A DNA stretch of 64,000 bases from Shinisaurus crocodilurus (taxonomy: Eukaryota > Chordata > Lepidosauria > Squamata > Shinisauridae): NCBI GenBank assembly GCA_021292165.1, contig CM037880.1, forward strand, positions 185,873,970-185,937,969, given 5' to 3'. The first letter of the stretch is position 1. Each line of letters starts with the position of its first letter. A program made the translations under genes and the position numbers. Of this stretch, positions 22,540-34,100 are shown piece after piece. The notes beneath the pieces are model-generated. The model was not told the origin of the DNA and searched no databases. It was given only the letters and a program-made list of their open reading frames with translations.

Positions 22540-22890
22540 GTACCCAATATACTGATGGCTAGCCAGGATAGGGCCTTTTCAGTAACTACATCCAGACTCT
22601 GGAATGTCCTTCCCAGGGAAGCCCATCTGGCTTTGATGCTCCTTGGTTTTCATTGTATTGCGAAGGCACAGATTTTCAGGGGGGGGAGAGATGGAGCATG
22701 ATAAACTGAGCTTGTCCAGAAGCTGGAAAACATTTGTAATTGTGTTTTATTTCTCTATTGGATTGTCTGGGATTGTGTTGTTTTTAATAATGTGGTAATG
22801 TTAGTGTTTTGGCTTTTGTATATTATTGTAACCTGTCTTGGATGCCCATGAGAGAGAAATGTACAATATGCATTAACATTTAAAAAATGA
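22540..22890 (+). mobile_element. L2-like LINE 3' end
   Basis: Sense strand encodes a decayed AFS-TT-RLWNVLPREAHLAL segment (from 'agggccttttcagtaactac'), then a T-rich 3' UTR and 'taacctgtcttggatgccc'. 5'-truncated. Confidence 0.55.
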
Positions 22891-23252
22891 AAATCCTAAA
22901 TGTATAAAAGCTACACACAGGGTGATGCCCAATCCCCTTCCTCCAACCAATTCTCTTCAGCACGATCACCCAACAGTCTTCACGATCCATAAAGAATTGC
23001 ATGTTGTAGTAAATCTCGGGGGGGGGGGGCTCCTTCTGTCACATTGGATATCACAGGCCACAAAAGAAAGAGCATCCCTGATTTTAGCTTTTGGCTCACT
23101 GAAGCTCTACACATAGTCCTCTCTGCTACATCATCTTTCAATCAGTATCTTACCTGGATTTCAGATCTCTGCATGTCAGATTATCAGGTCAAACACTAAC
23201 TGATTATTTTGTTCTGTAGGATCAGAGGGGAGGGGGGAAAGGCTGAGGGGAT

Positions 23253-23255
<3 letters not shown>

Positions 23256-23301
<46 letters not shown>
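23256..23301 (+). repeat. (TC)n microsatellite
   Basis: About 22 uninterrupted TC units. Confidence 0.95.
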
Positions 23302-23304
<3 letters not shown>

Positions 23305-23323
23305 CACTACACACACCCTAAAC

Positions 23324-23614
23324 CAGGGATAGAAACCTGTGACCTTCAGCCTAATTTCAAAAATCCTCTGCAAGTGATCAATTCAGACTTCTGGCAGCAG
23401 TGATCTGTCCTTCCTCCAGCAGCCCAAGGAGAGAGTCACAAGGAGAAAGAAAAGGCGGTGTCAGGAAGAGAGGGAGAAAGAAGTGGCAAAAAGAAAGAAA
23501 AGGGTGGCTCCACCCACTTTGGGCTTATGCCCCACCCACTGCCAGCATGCATCCACTGACTAGATTGCCCCTGAGAAATGCAGCCCTCCACAGAAAAAGG
23601 GTTCTTCACCCCTA
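23324..23614. mobile_element. Non-autonomous hAT-like element, family B, exact target duplication
   Basis: Bounded by CAGGGATAGAAACCTGTGAC and CTTCACCCCTA, with exact 8-bp duplications CCCTAAAC at 23316-23323 and 23615-23622. Internally GA-rich then GC-rich; no transposase frame. Related to 33977-34251. Confidence 0.8.
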
Positions 23615-23622
23615 CCCTAAAC

Positions 23623-24515
23623 TCATATAGCAATTGCACCAGTGCTTGGTTGTAGCAAAGGATCTTTCCCAGCTAATGAGCTACAGGAGAACACTGGTAG
23701 CAGAAATTAAATCCAATCATTCATGGGAGATGTGTGCATGTCAGAGAAAGCGAGAGAGACCTTGGGCCAATCCACATTATTTCTGAAAATCATATTATAA
23801 TAACTATACAACTTCTCAACAGTTTATATTTACATTTACATTTGCAAGTCTTCTGCTTGCCAGATTGCCTATTGCCTATAGAAACTGCCATTTTCTTATG
23901 CAGAATAGGTGGGCTATGTTTGAAAGTTAAAACTCAGCAATTATCTCATATTTTGTGATAACACTAAATTACTGGAAGGCAATGAAGCATAAACAATTTT
24001 CCTTCTTATTTTTTGTTTTTTAAACTATGGCTTCTAAATGCTCCTCCCAGCTAATAATAGTTCTCTACACTAATGGAATAGGGAATGTGTTAATTTACAA
24101 TCATGCTAATTTTTCCACCAACTGTACATCACAATAAGTTTTATCTTCCATTGTTACCACTCTAAACAAAAGGAACTGTTCACCTGGTTTGTGAACCACA
24201 CAAAAGAATTTCCCTCTTTGTTTACAAGCTCCCCAACCCATGCAGAGGTGAATGAAACTGTACATCAACCTCATTGGGATTGTTCATATTTCCTCTGTCT
24301 TATCTTTCTGTATTATTGATTAATACGGATGTCAAACTTCCAAATTTCCATTTTTATTTTGAAAAATGTGCAGTGATGATCACATACTTTTGAAACTGCT
24401 TTTCACAATCTTCATCCACCTGCCATTTTTATGACATATGTCATACCTCAAAGAGTTTGAGGAAGCCAAGACAAGACACAAAAGAGCAATCAACCACTGT
24501 ATTAATACACAAATA
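23623..24515. other. STMN2 proximal upstream sequence, low copy
   Basis: AT-rich, without classifiable repeats. As the 5' flank about 0.6-1.5 kb upstream of the start codon it may contain regulatory sequence, but I identify no specific site. Confidence 0.4.
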
Positions 24516-24516
24516 G

Positions 24517-24577
24517 CACAATCCTGTGCATGTTCAATAGGCCTTACTCACAGGAAAACATGCATAGGATTGCAGCC
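24517..24577. mobile_element. Small palindromic MITE (CACAATCCTATGCATG family)
   Basis: CACAATCCTGTGCATGTT and the inverse AACATGCATAGGATTGCAG form a 61-bp hairpin-type element about 560 bp upstream of the STMN2 start codon. Other copies lie at 29478, 47416, 61311, 61405 and 63352. Confidence 0.7.
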
Positions 24578-24899
24578 ACAAATATATAAGTTCAGTTCAT
24601 GAATGCAAAATCAGCTGTAATGTGAATGTATTTTTTAAAAGAAAAACCTTTGAATTGTCTCCCCATCTTGACCTATTAGTACCATAAAATACGTTACAAT
24701 GCATGCATGTATGTTTTACAGGTAGCAACAGCCAGAGATTTCAAGACCAATAGGCTTTTCATGTAAGACATTAAGCATCTGACATGGAATGTACTACCAA
24801 AAAGAAAGTAAAGGGGGGGAGACAACATTCAAGAGTCGATTTCCATTTCAAACTGCATTCTGGCACTTTGTACTCCAGCACCATTGGCAGATCAATATT

Positions 24900-25136
24900 T
24901 AATGCTCGGAGATTCTAGCTCCGCAGGAGTCATGTCAGGGGACCTCTCAAGCCAATCTGCTTGGGCTGAGGAGTGATAATTATTCATGGGCTCCTGCCTC
25001 TTGCTCCTTCTTTTGCACGGCCCCACTCTGCTGACTCAGTGCCTTAGTCTTCTCTCTCTCTCTCTCTGTCTGCCTCTCCACTGCTGTAGCTGGACCTCTT
25101 TGCCTTCACAACCTCTGAACATCTCTACACCCCACA
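24900..25136 (+). promoter_or_regulatory. STMN2 proximal promoter and 5' UTR
   Basis: The start codon is at 25137, preceded by a pyrimidine-rich leader with a TC run (about 25053-25068) and 'ccactgctgtagctggacct', which resembles the mammalian STMN2 leader as I remember it. A perfect AP-1/TRE heptamer TGACTCA is at 25032-25038 and an AT-rich 'gataattattc' at about 24974. The exact transcription start cannot be set from sequence alone; it is probably around 25010-25050. Confidence 0.6.
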
Positions 25137-25155
25137 ATGGCTAAAACTGCAATGG
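25137..25155 (+). CDS. STMN2 coding exon 1
   Basis: Nineteen coding bases encode MAKTAM plus the first base of codon 7, then the donor GTAAG at 25156. This very short first coding exon is typical of STMN2. The start codon has the context CACAATGG. Confidence 0.97.
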
Positions 25156-28100
25156 GTAAGAAATATGCCCTCTCTTTTTGCCTTCTTCCTGCATAACAGC
25201 CAGTCTCTCCTAGAACCCTTCTGCTCGCCTTGGTTCTGCATTCGCGTTTATAAAACGGAACACGTTGTTGTGATAATGGTTGTCTTCATTATTATTGTAT
25301 TATTGTTATTATAATTATTAGCGTCCTTGTTATTATTGTTTTAAACTATAACTGGGAGGGAGGTGGTCTGGTTTACTTTAAAGGTGTGTTTTTTTTCACT
25401 TCGGTGATTTTACAACCCGACCTACAAATCATTTCAGCCGGTGGACTTCCATGTAATCCGATTTAATAAATCCTAGTCGTCTAGTCTAGTGCTACAATCT
25501 AATGGCTCATGTGAATCCAAGGCTCCGAGTCTGGACTGCCTCTGTGATAGTCAGAGGATAACGGTCGTGGCAAAAAGAATAGGTTATTCTATGTTTTATG
25601 CGTAATTGTTTTCAGCCCCAAAATCACGTTCTGCGGGTCGCCGGGTATTCGCAATCATGTCACAGAAGAGACGCGAGTTTAGTGCAGTGCCTCGGGGGCC
25701 GGGGCAGCGGGGACGACTGACCAGGCTTCTTGGACTAGCCAGCACGCCGACCACGGGAATTCGATGATTGTAAAATGTAAGGTTTGCCTCCGTTATTGCA
25801 AAAGGAGTGCCGCGGGCGAGGAAATCGGAATTAGGCTGCGCTGCCTTATAGTTTCTTTGTGTTAAAGATGGAGGGTTTTCCTTTTCTTCTGGGGGGGGGG
25901 GGATTTAGGGTTGCGGTCGCCTTGGCTTTCTTTGTGTAAGGCTTGCAATTCAGCCAGTGCTCCGGGCGTTCCTGGCAAAAGCGCACCTGCAGAGAGCTCG
26001 ACGCCACAGACTCCCAGCAGCCCAGCACAATGCAGACCGGCCCCACCCATATCGCCGCCGCCGCCGCCTCCTCACAGGCGCACTAGGAATCCCCCCCCCC
26101 TTTTTTTCCCCCAGCTAGCGAGGAAGAAACACGGAAAGATTGGACATCAAAGAAAATGTTCACCTATTCCAAATTATTACTGTATTGCTATTATTATCTT
26201 CTCTCTTCCTTTGCTCCAAAGACTTGTTTCTTCAGCTGCCTCTCCGATCCCCCTGATCTTTTATCAACTGATTAAATGTGCAGCCCGATTGTGCCCAAAA
26301 GTAGGTCACTGGATTATAAATCTTTTCCTCCGTCTCCCCCTCCGCATAATTGCCCCACCCGTTTCCTCCACCGGCTCTAACGCCTCCAGAGACTTTGTTT
26401 TTATTTTGTCTCACTAGAGCAAAAGGAGCCTCTCCCTCCCCCACCCCATGCAGACTCAACAAACCCGGGCCACACCCCTGTGCCGCGCGCTCCCTCCCTC
26501 CCTCCTTTCCTCCGCATCTAAGAAGATCGTTGCAGTGTTCTGAAGTGCTCTCCAGGAGCCAGGACTGCAGTTGAGGCGGGGGGGGGGGGGGCAGATGCCT
26601 TTGGAATTTATACTAAGAAATATTATTTTCTTGTCAGTAAAATCTCCCAATTCAGTATTATTTAGAAGAGTGCAGTGGCTGGAACCTCTCTCCTTCTCCC
26701 ATCCCTTCAGACCTATCTCTCTTGCTCTCTCTGGCTGACTCCCCCCCCCCCCCGAGTCTGCAATAAAAACTGCTTTCTGCTGGAGAAAACTGATATTGCA
26801 GTGAAGGGTGCGGTGGGTACCAGGAAGTGTCAAAGAGAAATGGATTGCCTATCAACATCGTACACCTGGACTGGATTTTTTTTTATTATTAAAAAAATCA
26901 AATTCCTTTCTCCTCCTTTTGCAAAAAGCAAATCAGTATATCAAAATGGGGAGACGCAGTGGTTCAGAATATCAACCTAATAAACTGACACACACGCAAC
27001 TAGTATTATCAACACAAGATTGGGGGGGGGGGAGAGAGATCATGTTTTTCCCTGCTCCCCCAGCCTACAAACAAAAGCCTTGTCATCCATGCTGGCAATT
27101 GCCTTGCTAGACACCCTTGCTCATTTGTTGCGCTCTTGTCCAGAATGAATATGGATGCCCACTGATAGTGATATCCTTTCATTAAATGATGCTTTCTTTT
27201 GGCTTAGAAATGCTCTGCACGGAAGACATCCCAACCTGGTGGCAGAGGGCGCTTTGTTATTCCTGAGGGAAGGGCATGAGACAGCTGTTTATGCAAATAC
27301 AGTCAGATATGAGAGAGGGTAGGAGTCTGGCCAGCCCTGCAGTGCTGGGTTCATCCTTTCCCCTCCTCTCCCCATTGCAGCAATCGGGTAATCAGTATTG
27401 ATAATTTGTCGTCTGTCGGAGACTGATCACTGCAGAAGGCCCCTGTTCAGAATTCCATCAGCATGGCTGGAAAAGGCTCTTCAGTCTTTCATTAAGGAGC
27501 AGCACACCAGCCTAATGCAGGCAAGGTGGTGCCGGTCAGTAGATGCACCCAGAGACTTGCTGATTGATAAACCCAGTTACCCTATTTTTTAGCCCTTCCT
27601 TGCTGAGGTCATTATTTGCTAGCATGCTTAAATGCACATCCTTATCCTGAAATCTTCCCCAAATAATTAATTGGATCACCATATAAACAATAACTTCTTC
27701 CTTTTCTCTTTAAATTATATATACACATATATATGACTGTCATGTCCCAAGTGGGGGGGAAATCCTGGTTCTGTAAACAACTCTCCATTTCTTACTCATC
27801 TCAATTGGGAATAATGTTTTTTGGGTAACAAAAACACAGTCCAACCACTTCTTTGACCTCTCCACTCCGCTGGGCATGGCTGGCACTTCATTTCCTCATT
27901 TTACCCATTGAAAAATACACTGATGGGGAAAGCTGTCTGTTCAATGTAAACTGTATCATAGCTCCTAAAAGTACAAGGGCTCTATCAGGAAAAAAAGATG
28001 GCAACCCTCTCCATTGCAAAATTCTTCAAGTTAATGCCCTACTGTAAGGAGTTAGAGCTGGTGTTTCAGAGAAAACACAGATCTGTCTCAGTGTGGCATG

Positions 28101-31100
28101 AAACACGCTGGAGGGCTATCAAATATTCTTATTTTAAAAAATAAATAATTGTGCAACAGGAAATGTACTTCAGAGGAAAGCTGACTAATGAACTGAGGAA
28201 GAACCAGACACTGATATTATAGTAGGTTTATGCTATTATTAATTATGTAGACCAACTTTCTACCATGGATGGTCCTTAAAGTTAGAAGGCCAGATCCATG
28301 GGAACTGCATGAATTCTGGTCCTTGCAGCTAAACAAAGAGCTCCCCTCTGACAACTCATATCCAAAGAGAGTAACATGCCTGGAAATAATATGCTCTGAC
28401 CTGGAAGCCCTGCCCCTAATCCAAGTTGAGTTAGGATGGGCTACAGGTACCAAGATTTAGGTCCATCTAGGCCAGTATTTTGTTTCCAATGGAACCAGTG
28501 TGATACCTGTAGAGCAGAGGCAGAATGTAGATCTCCAGATGTTTTGCACTTCAACTCCAAACATTCCTAGCCATTGGCCATGCTGACAAGGGCTTCTGGG
28601 AGTTAACATCCAAAACATCTGGACAGTTACCTTCTGCCCACCCCTGGCCATTCCTAATTCTTTGTCCAACCATCTGTTGTTACTTAGAAGTATACAGCCC
28701 CTGAACATGGAGGTTCCATTTAGCCATCAATTTAGCTGATTTACTTGCAAGTAAGTTGCATTTGGTTCAGAGGTGCTTACTGATAAGTGAGTGCAAGTAA
28801 ACAGGATTGCACCAATTTCAAAATCTTTATTCAGCTAACATCAGCAGGGACAAGGAAACTTTAGAGTAGTGGCCCCATTCTGTAGGACTTCTTTATCAGA
28901 AAAACTCACCATTGTTTATCCTGGGACAAGCTAAACCATTCCTGTTTAAACAGGTTTATAATCTACTAAAGAATCAGAATGTGATCTGCTTTATTAAATT
29001 GTGATGTTTTTATCTTTTGGGTACCGGTATATTGTTTTAGCAGTTGGAAGCTGCTCTAGTTTTATGAAAGGGAAATATATTTAAAAGGGATATATATTTT
29101 TAGTAAATACATGCATGGTTTTCTAGGAATATTGCCCATTTAATAAATATCTGTAGGGGTTTTCTGTTTGTCCAATGACATTTTACTGCTGTTTTTAGTC
29201 ATTTGTGATGCTTTTTTCTATAGCTTTATCATATCAGTTGCATGTTCATGTTATTTCTTTCCAAACTGTCAAAGCTTTTGTTCTAAATACATCTAATATA
29301 CACAATAAGCATGATCCAGCCAAAGTTAAGCACTCTTTAAGTTCCAGTGATTTAAATGCGAGAGATTTAAGAACACCAAAATCAATGGAACTTAAAAGAT
29401 CTTAACTCTGGTTGCAGCATGTTCAGTGCTTTCCAAATATAAAAATGTCAGTAGGGCCAGACACATGATTTACAGACTGTGCAATCTGTCTACTTGGAAG
29501 TAAGTCCTATTGAATTTAATGGGGCTTACTCCCAGGTAAGTTGGGAATAGAACCTTAGGGCACAATCCAATCAGGATGCCCTTAACCCTCCAAACTTGGA
29601 GGATTATGGGCATCCTGTGGAGCATGGGAGGAGCGTGGAGGCAAAGATCACCTCCGTGCTCCTCCTGCCCTGCAAAGCACTTTGACAGCTGATTTCAGCC
29701 ATCTAACTGCAGCACTTCAGAGCAGGAAGGAAGGAGGGTGAGGTACTGCCAGGATACCTCATATCTTGGCGGTGCTGGTCTCCTCCCTTCCCCCCCCCCA
29801 GGACGCCCCCTTTACCCCTTCTCCGAGGTCACTCTTGCAACCTTGGAGAAGCAGGCAGCGTGGTTCTTTCCATGCCAGCTTCAAGGGGGGAGGGGGATCC
29901 GAGTGCAGATCCCCAGCTACGACGAGGTCAGAGTGATTTTCCGACCTTGTAGCTGGGAATCTGAAAAATCCTATGGCCATCTAGATGCTGTGTAGTGGCC
30001 ATAGGATTGGGCTGCCTGTTATTCAAATGCTTAAGTAGAACATGAGAAGCTGCCTTATACTGAGTCGCATGATTGATCCATCTAGCCCAGTATGTATTGT
30101 CCACACTAACTAGCGGTGGCTCCCCAGGGTTTCAGGCGGGAGTTTTTCCAGCCCTACCTGGAGATGCTGGAGATTGAACCAAGGACCTTCCGCATGCAAA
30201 GCATTTGCTCTACCACTGAATCATTGTCCCTCCCCTAATACATGGGAAGCTGCCTTATTCTGAGTCAGACCATTAGCCCATCTTGCCCAGTATTGTCCAC
30301 ACTAAGTAGCAGCAGCTCTCCAGGGTTTCAGACAGGAGTTTTCCCAGTCCTACCTGGAGATGCCTGGGACTGAACCGGGGACCTTCTGCATGCAAAGCAG
30401 GTGCCCTACCACTGAGCTACGGCCCCTCTCAAAGTGCTTAGATTTGGCATTGGCAGCCTGTGGCCCTCGGCCTAATTTTGAAAGCCCTTGGAAGGGATCG
30501 GTTCAGACCTCTGGCAAGAGTGATCAGCAGGCTGCAGGACAGGAAGGAAGAGCGGGGGAGGGGGACAGAGAAGACCAAAACACTTTTGGTTCTGGCACCT
30601 CCCACCAATGGCTTATTCCCCACCTACTGCTGTCATGCAGCCCCCAACAGATTAGTCCTTGATAGAACGTGGCCCTCAAGTTTCCTACCCGTGGCTTAGA
30701 CAGACACAGGCTAATGGACCATGCCTCAACAGTTTATGAAATTATTAGACTTAATGTGGGAAAACATTTTACGCCATAACCCTCAAACCATATCCTCAGT
30801 ACTTCAGCTTTATTAACTTTTATTTCTAGATCCTAGCCAATTCTGCAGAAATGTGCTGATAGTTGTAATTAATGTGTTATTTGCACAAAACAGTAGGGCA
30901 GAATTTGACTGAATGGATCTAAAGCATTCCCTCCCACCCACCCCCTCAGAAGTTATTTATTTATTTCATTTCATTTCTATACCGCCCCACAGCCGAAGCT
31001 CTCTGGGCGGTTCACAACAAATTGTGCATAAAAACAACAATAAAAACATACAAAATAGTTAAAAAGATTAAAAACCAAATTTAAAAACACAGTGTAAAAT

Positions 31101-34100
31101 AACAATCCAAAGTTAATAAAACTAAGCCTACAGGTGACAGTCCCCCCCCCCCATGCGCAAGAATGTTCATTGGTCTTTGGTATTCAAGCTTATATAGTTT
31201 AACTTAAATTTTAGAGAATGATATCTCAATCTTCAGAAAATATCAATGTGCCTCTGTTGCCCAATTTATTTGAACCTCCTGTCTTGAAACAAGCCTCTGA
31301 AAATTATAATCCAAACCCAGTAAACATTTCTGGAAGTTGTCTATGTAATTTAAAGAATGCTGGGGATTGGAAATTAAATTTATTAGCATGATCTCTCTAC
31401 TGGCATGTTCTGATCTCTGAAGTTCAGCAGATGTTGTATGGCAGGGCCTGAGAAGTCTCAAGTGTCTCCTAAAATTTGAAATACGTTTCCATCTGAGAAC
31501 TGAGGTCACATAAATGTGCTTTAAGATGTGCTTTACCATTTCCCAATGATTTACATAGTATTTATTATTATATAGTATTTATTTATTACATTTCTGTGCT
31601 GCCCTTTCTCCAAGGTGCGCAGGTCAGCATGCAAGCCCCCCACCCAATTATCCTCACTGTGTGGTAGATTAGGCTGAGATATAAAGCCAAATTAGTTATG
31701 ACCATGGCAGATAACATTTGTTTAATCCCAAATCTACACCAATCACAGAAAAAGTGAAGGGTCCGGACAGCGAAAGGAGTGTCTTCAGAGGGGACTAGAG
31801 TTTCTCCCACTCTGCCTTACCATTACACATTCTGTTTCACCAGTCTTTTTTCATCAGCTGAGCTCAGATACTGGAATTGAGCTTGTCTGGGAGAAAAACA
31901 CATGGGGAGAGGGGTTTCAGGAAAGTAGGCAGCAGGCAGGGGGAGGGTTCTGCATTCCTTACCCATGAACCCATTTTGCTGATAATATCAGACACACAGC
32001 CATATTATATTTCTACGCAACTAGGACATGGATCTGCTGGTATCACACTTCGATTGAGTCATAGTGACAGGCCCAAGGTTACCCAATGCATTTCGTGGCA
32101 AAACAGGAATTTCATGGCAAAGCAGGCAAACATATAAGTCCTATGTTCTATCTATTATACCAGTTCTCCATCTGTTCAATGATTTTCCTCCTAAAATAAA
32201 TTCTCAAGGAAGACAAAAATAATTTATCAGTGCTGGCAAATTTAACAAAAGCAGTCCATTTCCATATAAAATCGAAGCAATTACCCAGCAAAGAAAATCT
32301 ATATTTATAGTATAATGCCTATTAAACCAAATATTCATATCTTGTGCCAAGGTTATGGATAAATCTGATAACATTTTTACTTCTTTTAAGCTACTAGCCC
32401 TCCCCACACTCCAATATATAAAAAGTATCTATCAACTACAGTATTTTTAAAAGAACATAAATTATCATTCAAGAAGACTTTAGTTCATCCATAGTCCATC
32501 ATAACAAGGCCTGGCCTTGCTATACTCTTTTCATTAGTCTCCTTTCACCATAAAGTCCCCCTCCACAGCAAATACTCTTGAATCAGGTCTTGCTCAAGTC
32601 TTATAAGCACAAAGCACACATGATGGTGGCAGTTTGGAGACCTGTCATTAAACAAAGGTCTGTCCCAATAAAGCTGGGAGTGCAGGTCCAATATAATGAG
32701 TAAAGATGCATGTGGGTGAAGGGTACTGAACCCTCCTGCCCTGATCCATGACTTAACTCTCAGTCACCACAGTCTGTCCCAACTGATGTCATTTTTTCAC
32801 TTCGCCATACTACAAGTGAGGCTAGGTAGGAGAAAAGTACTTGGAGGGAGAAGGGTTGCCAGCCGGTAAGAAGCAGATGGGGGAGAGTCAGAGGTGCTAC
32901 TAGGTACCAAAAAGATCCGGGGCTCAGGCCCACAGGACAAAAAAATGCACAAATGTGCATATGCTAATTTACAAACGCCATGAAGTCTGTAAAGGACCCT
33001 GTCTCCTAAGGAAACCCCTATTTGTAAAAAGGGATGTATGAACAAGGGAGAGAGGAGGGCATTTGATTTCAGAAAAAAATAACTTCAGGCAGAAAGATTC
33101 AAGTGGGGCAGCAGAAGGTGAAGCACATGTGGGCAAAAAGCCCGCTAATCCACGGGGATCAGATGCAACAGAGATCCTCAGGGCCCCTGTACCTTTATTT
33201 CAGCAGGTGCCATGGACAGCAGGGTGGTGGGGCAGATGGCCTCCCAGAGATTCAGAGCTTCAGATGAAAGATATGGGGCTCCAGTCCTAGTGGGCTGCCT
33301 CCTAACACTGCCTCTGGAGAGAGTTCAGCATTCCTTACTCTCAGATTCCTCATTTTAAATCAGACCCCCACAGTTCATATGCAGGATGTCTGTGCCCATT
33401 ACATGTAGTCTGGGCCCACGCCTCATTGATATGTCACACAGCAATGAAGCCAAAGACAAACATAAACAAACTGGCAGCAAATTCATGAGGATGTTGCAAA
33501 GACCCAGATGGAAATTTTGAAACAGCCTGATTTGAACTTTCTTGTGGTCTGCCTACCCCAACATGTTGTCTATTCTCTTTGGAAACACTACATGGAAAAG
33601 TTTGTATATTCAAGGAAGATAATGTTCAGGTATAATAATAGTACCAATAATACAACCCAACAATGTCGATTAAAAGAGAAAACCACACAACTATACTCTC
33701 AAATCAAAGCAGATGAAATGAAGCTTTCAGAGATTAAAAAAACTATTTGGAAGTATCTCCCCACTTTTTCTATTATTGGGCAGAGTGGCAGTTGGATATA
33801 TGAATCCAATAGGTACACTCCATAATTAGTTTTCATTTTAAGTGTGCAAATTATAACCCTTTCTTTCAGGCCATATCTACAATACAAGATACCAGTTTTA
33901 TATCATTTTAATTGTCATGGTTTCCTACAAAGAATAATAGGAATTGTAGTTTGAGATGCTGACAATTCTGTTAGAGCAGGATTGGGGAAACTGTGGCCCA
34001 AGGACCACATGTACCCCTCAGGGTATTTTCAAGAACCCTCTGGGAGTTATTAGTTTGGCAAGGGAGATCTGTTCACCCAGCAGCCCACAGGGTGGGGGAG

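Noticed and set aside
24873..24893. Second RE1-like site close to the promoter (TCCAGCACCATTGGCAG)
   Set aside because: Several mismatches to the RE1 core, including the GGA positions; not better than chance.
30030..30428. tRNA-Ala genes on the minus strand
   Set aside because: The tRNA-like heads lack an intact acceptor stem and continue directly into the SINE body.
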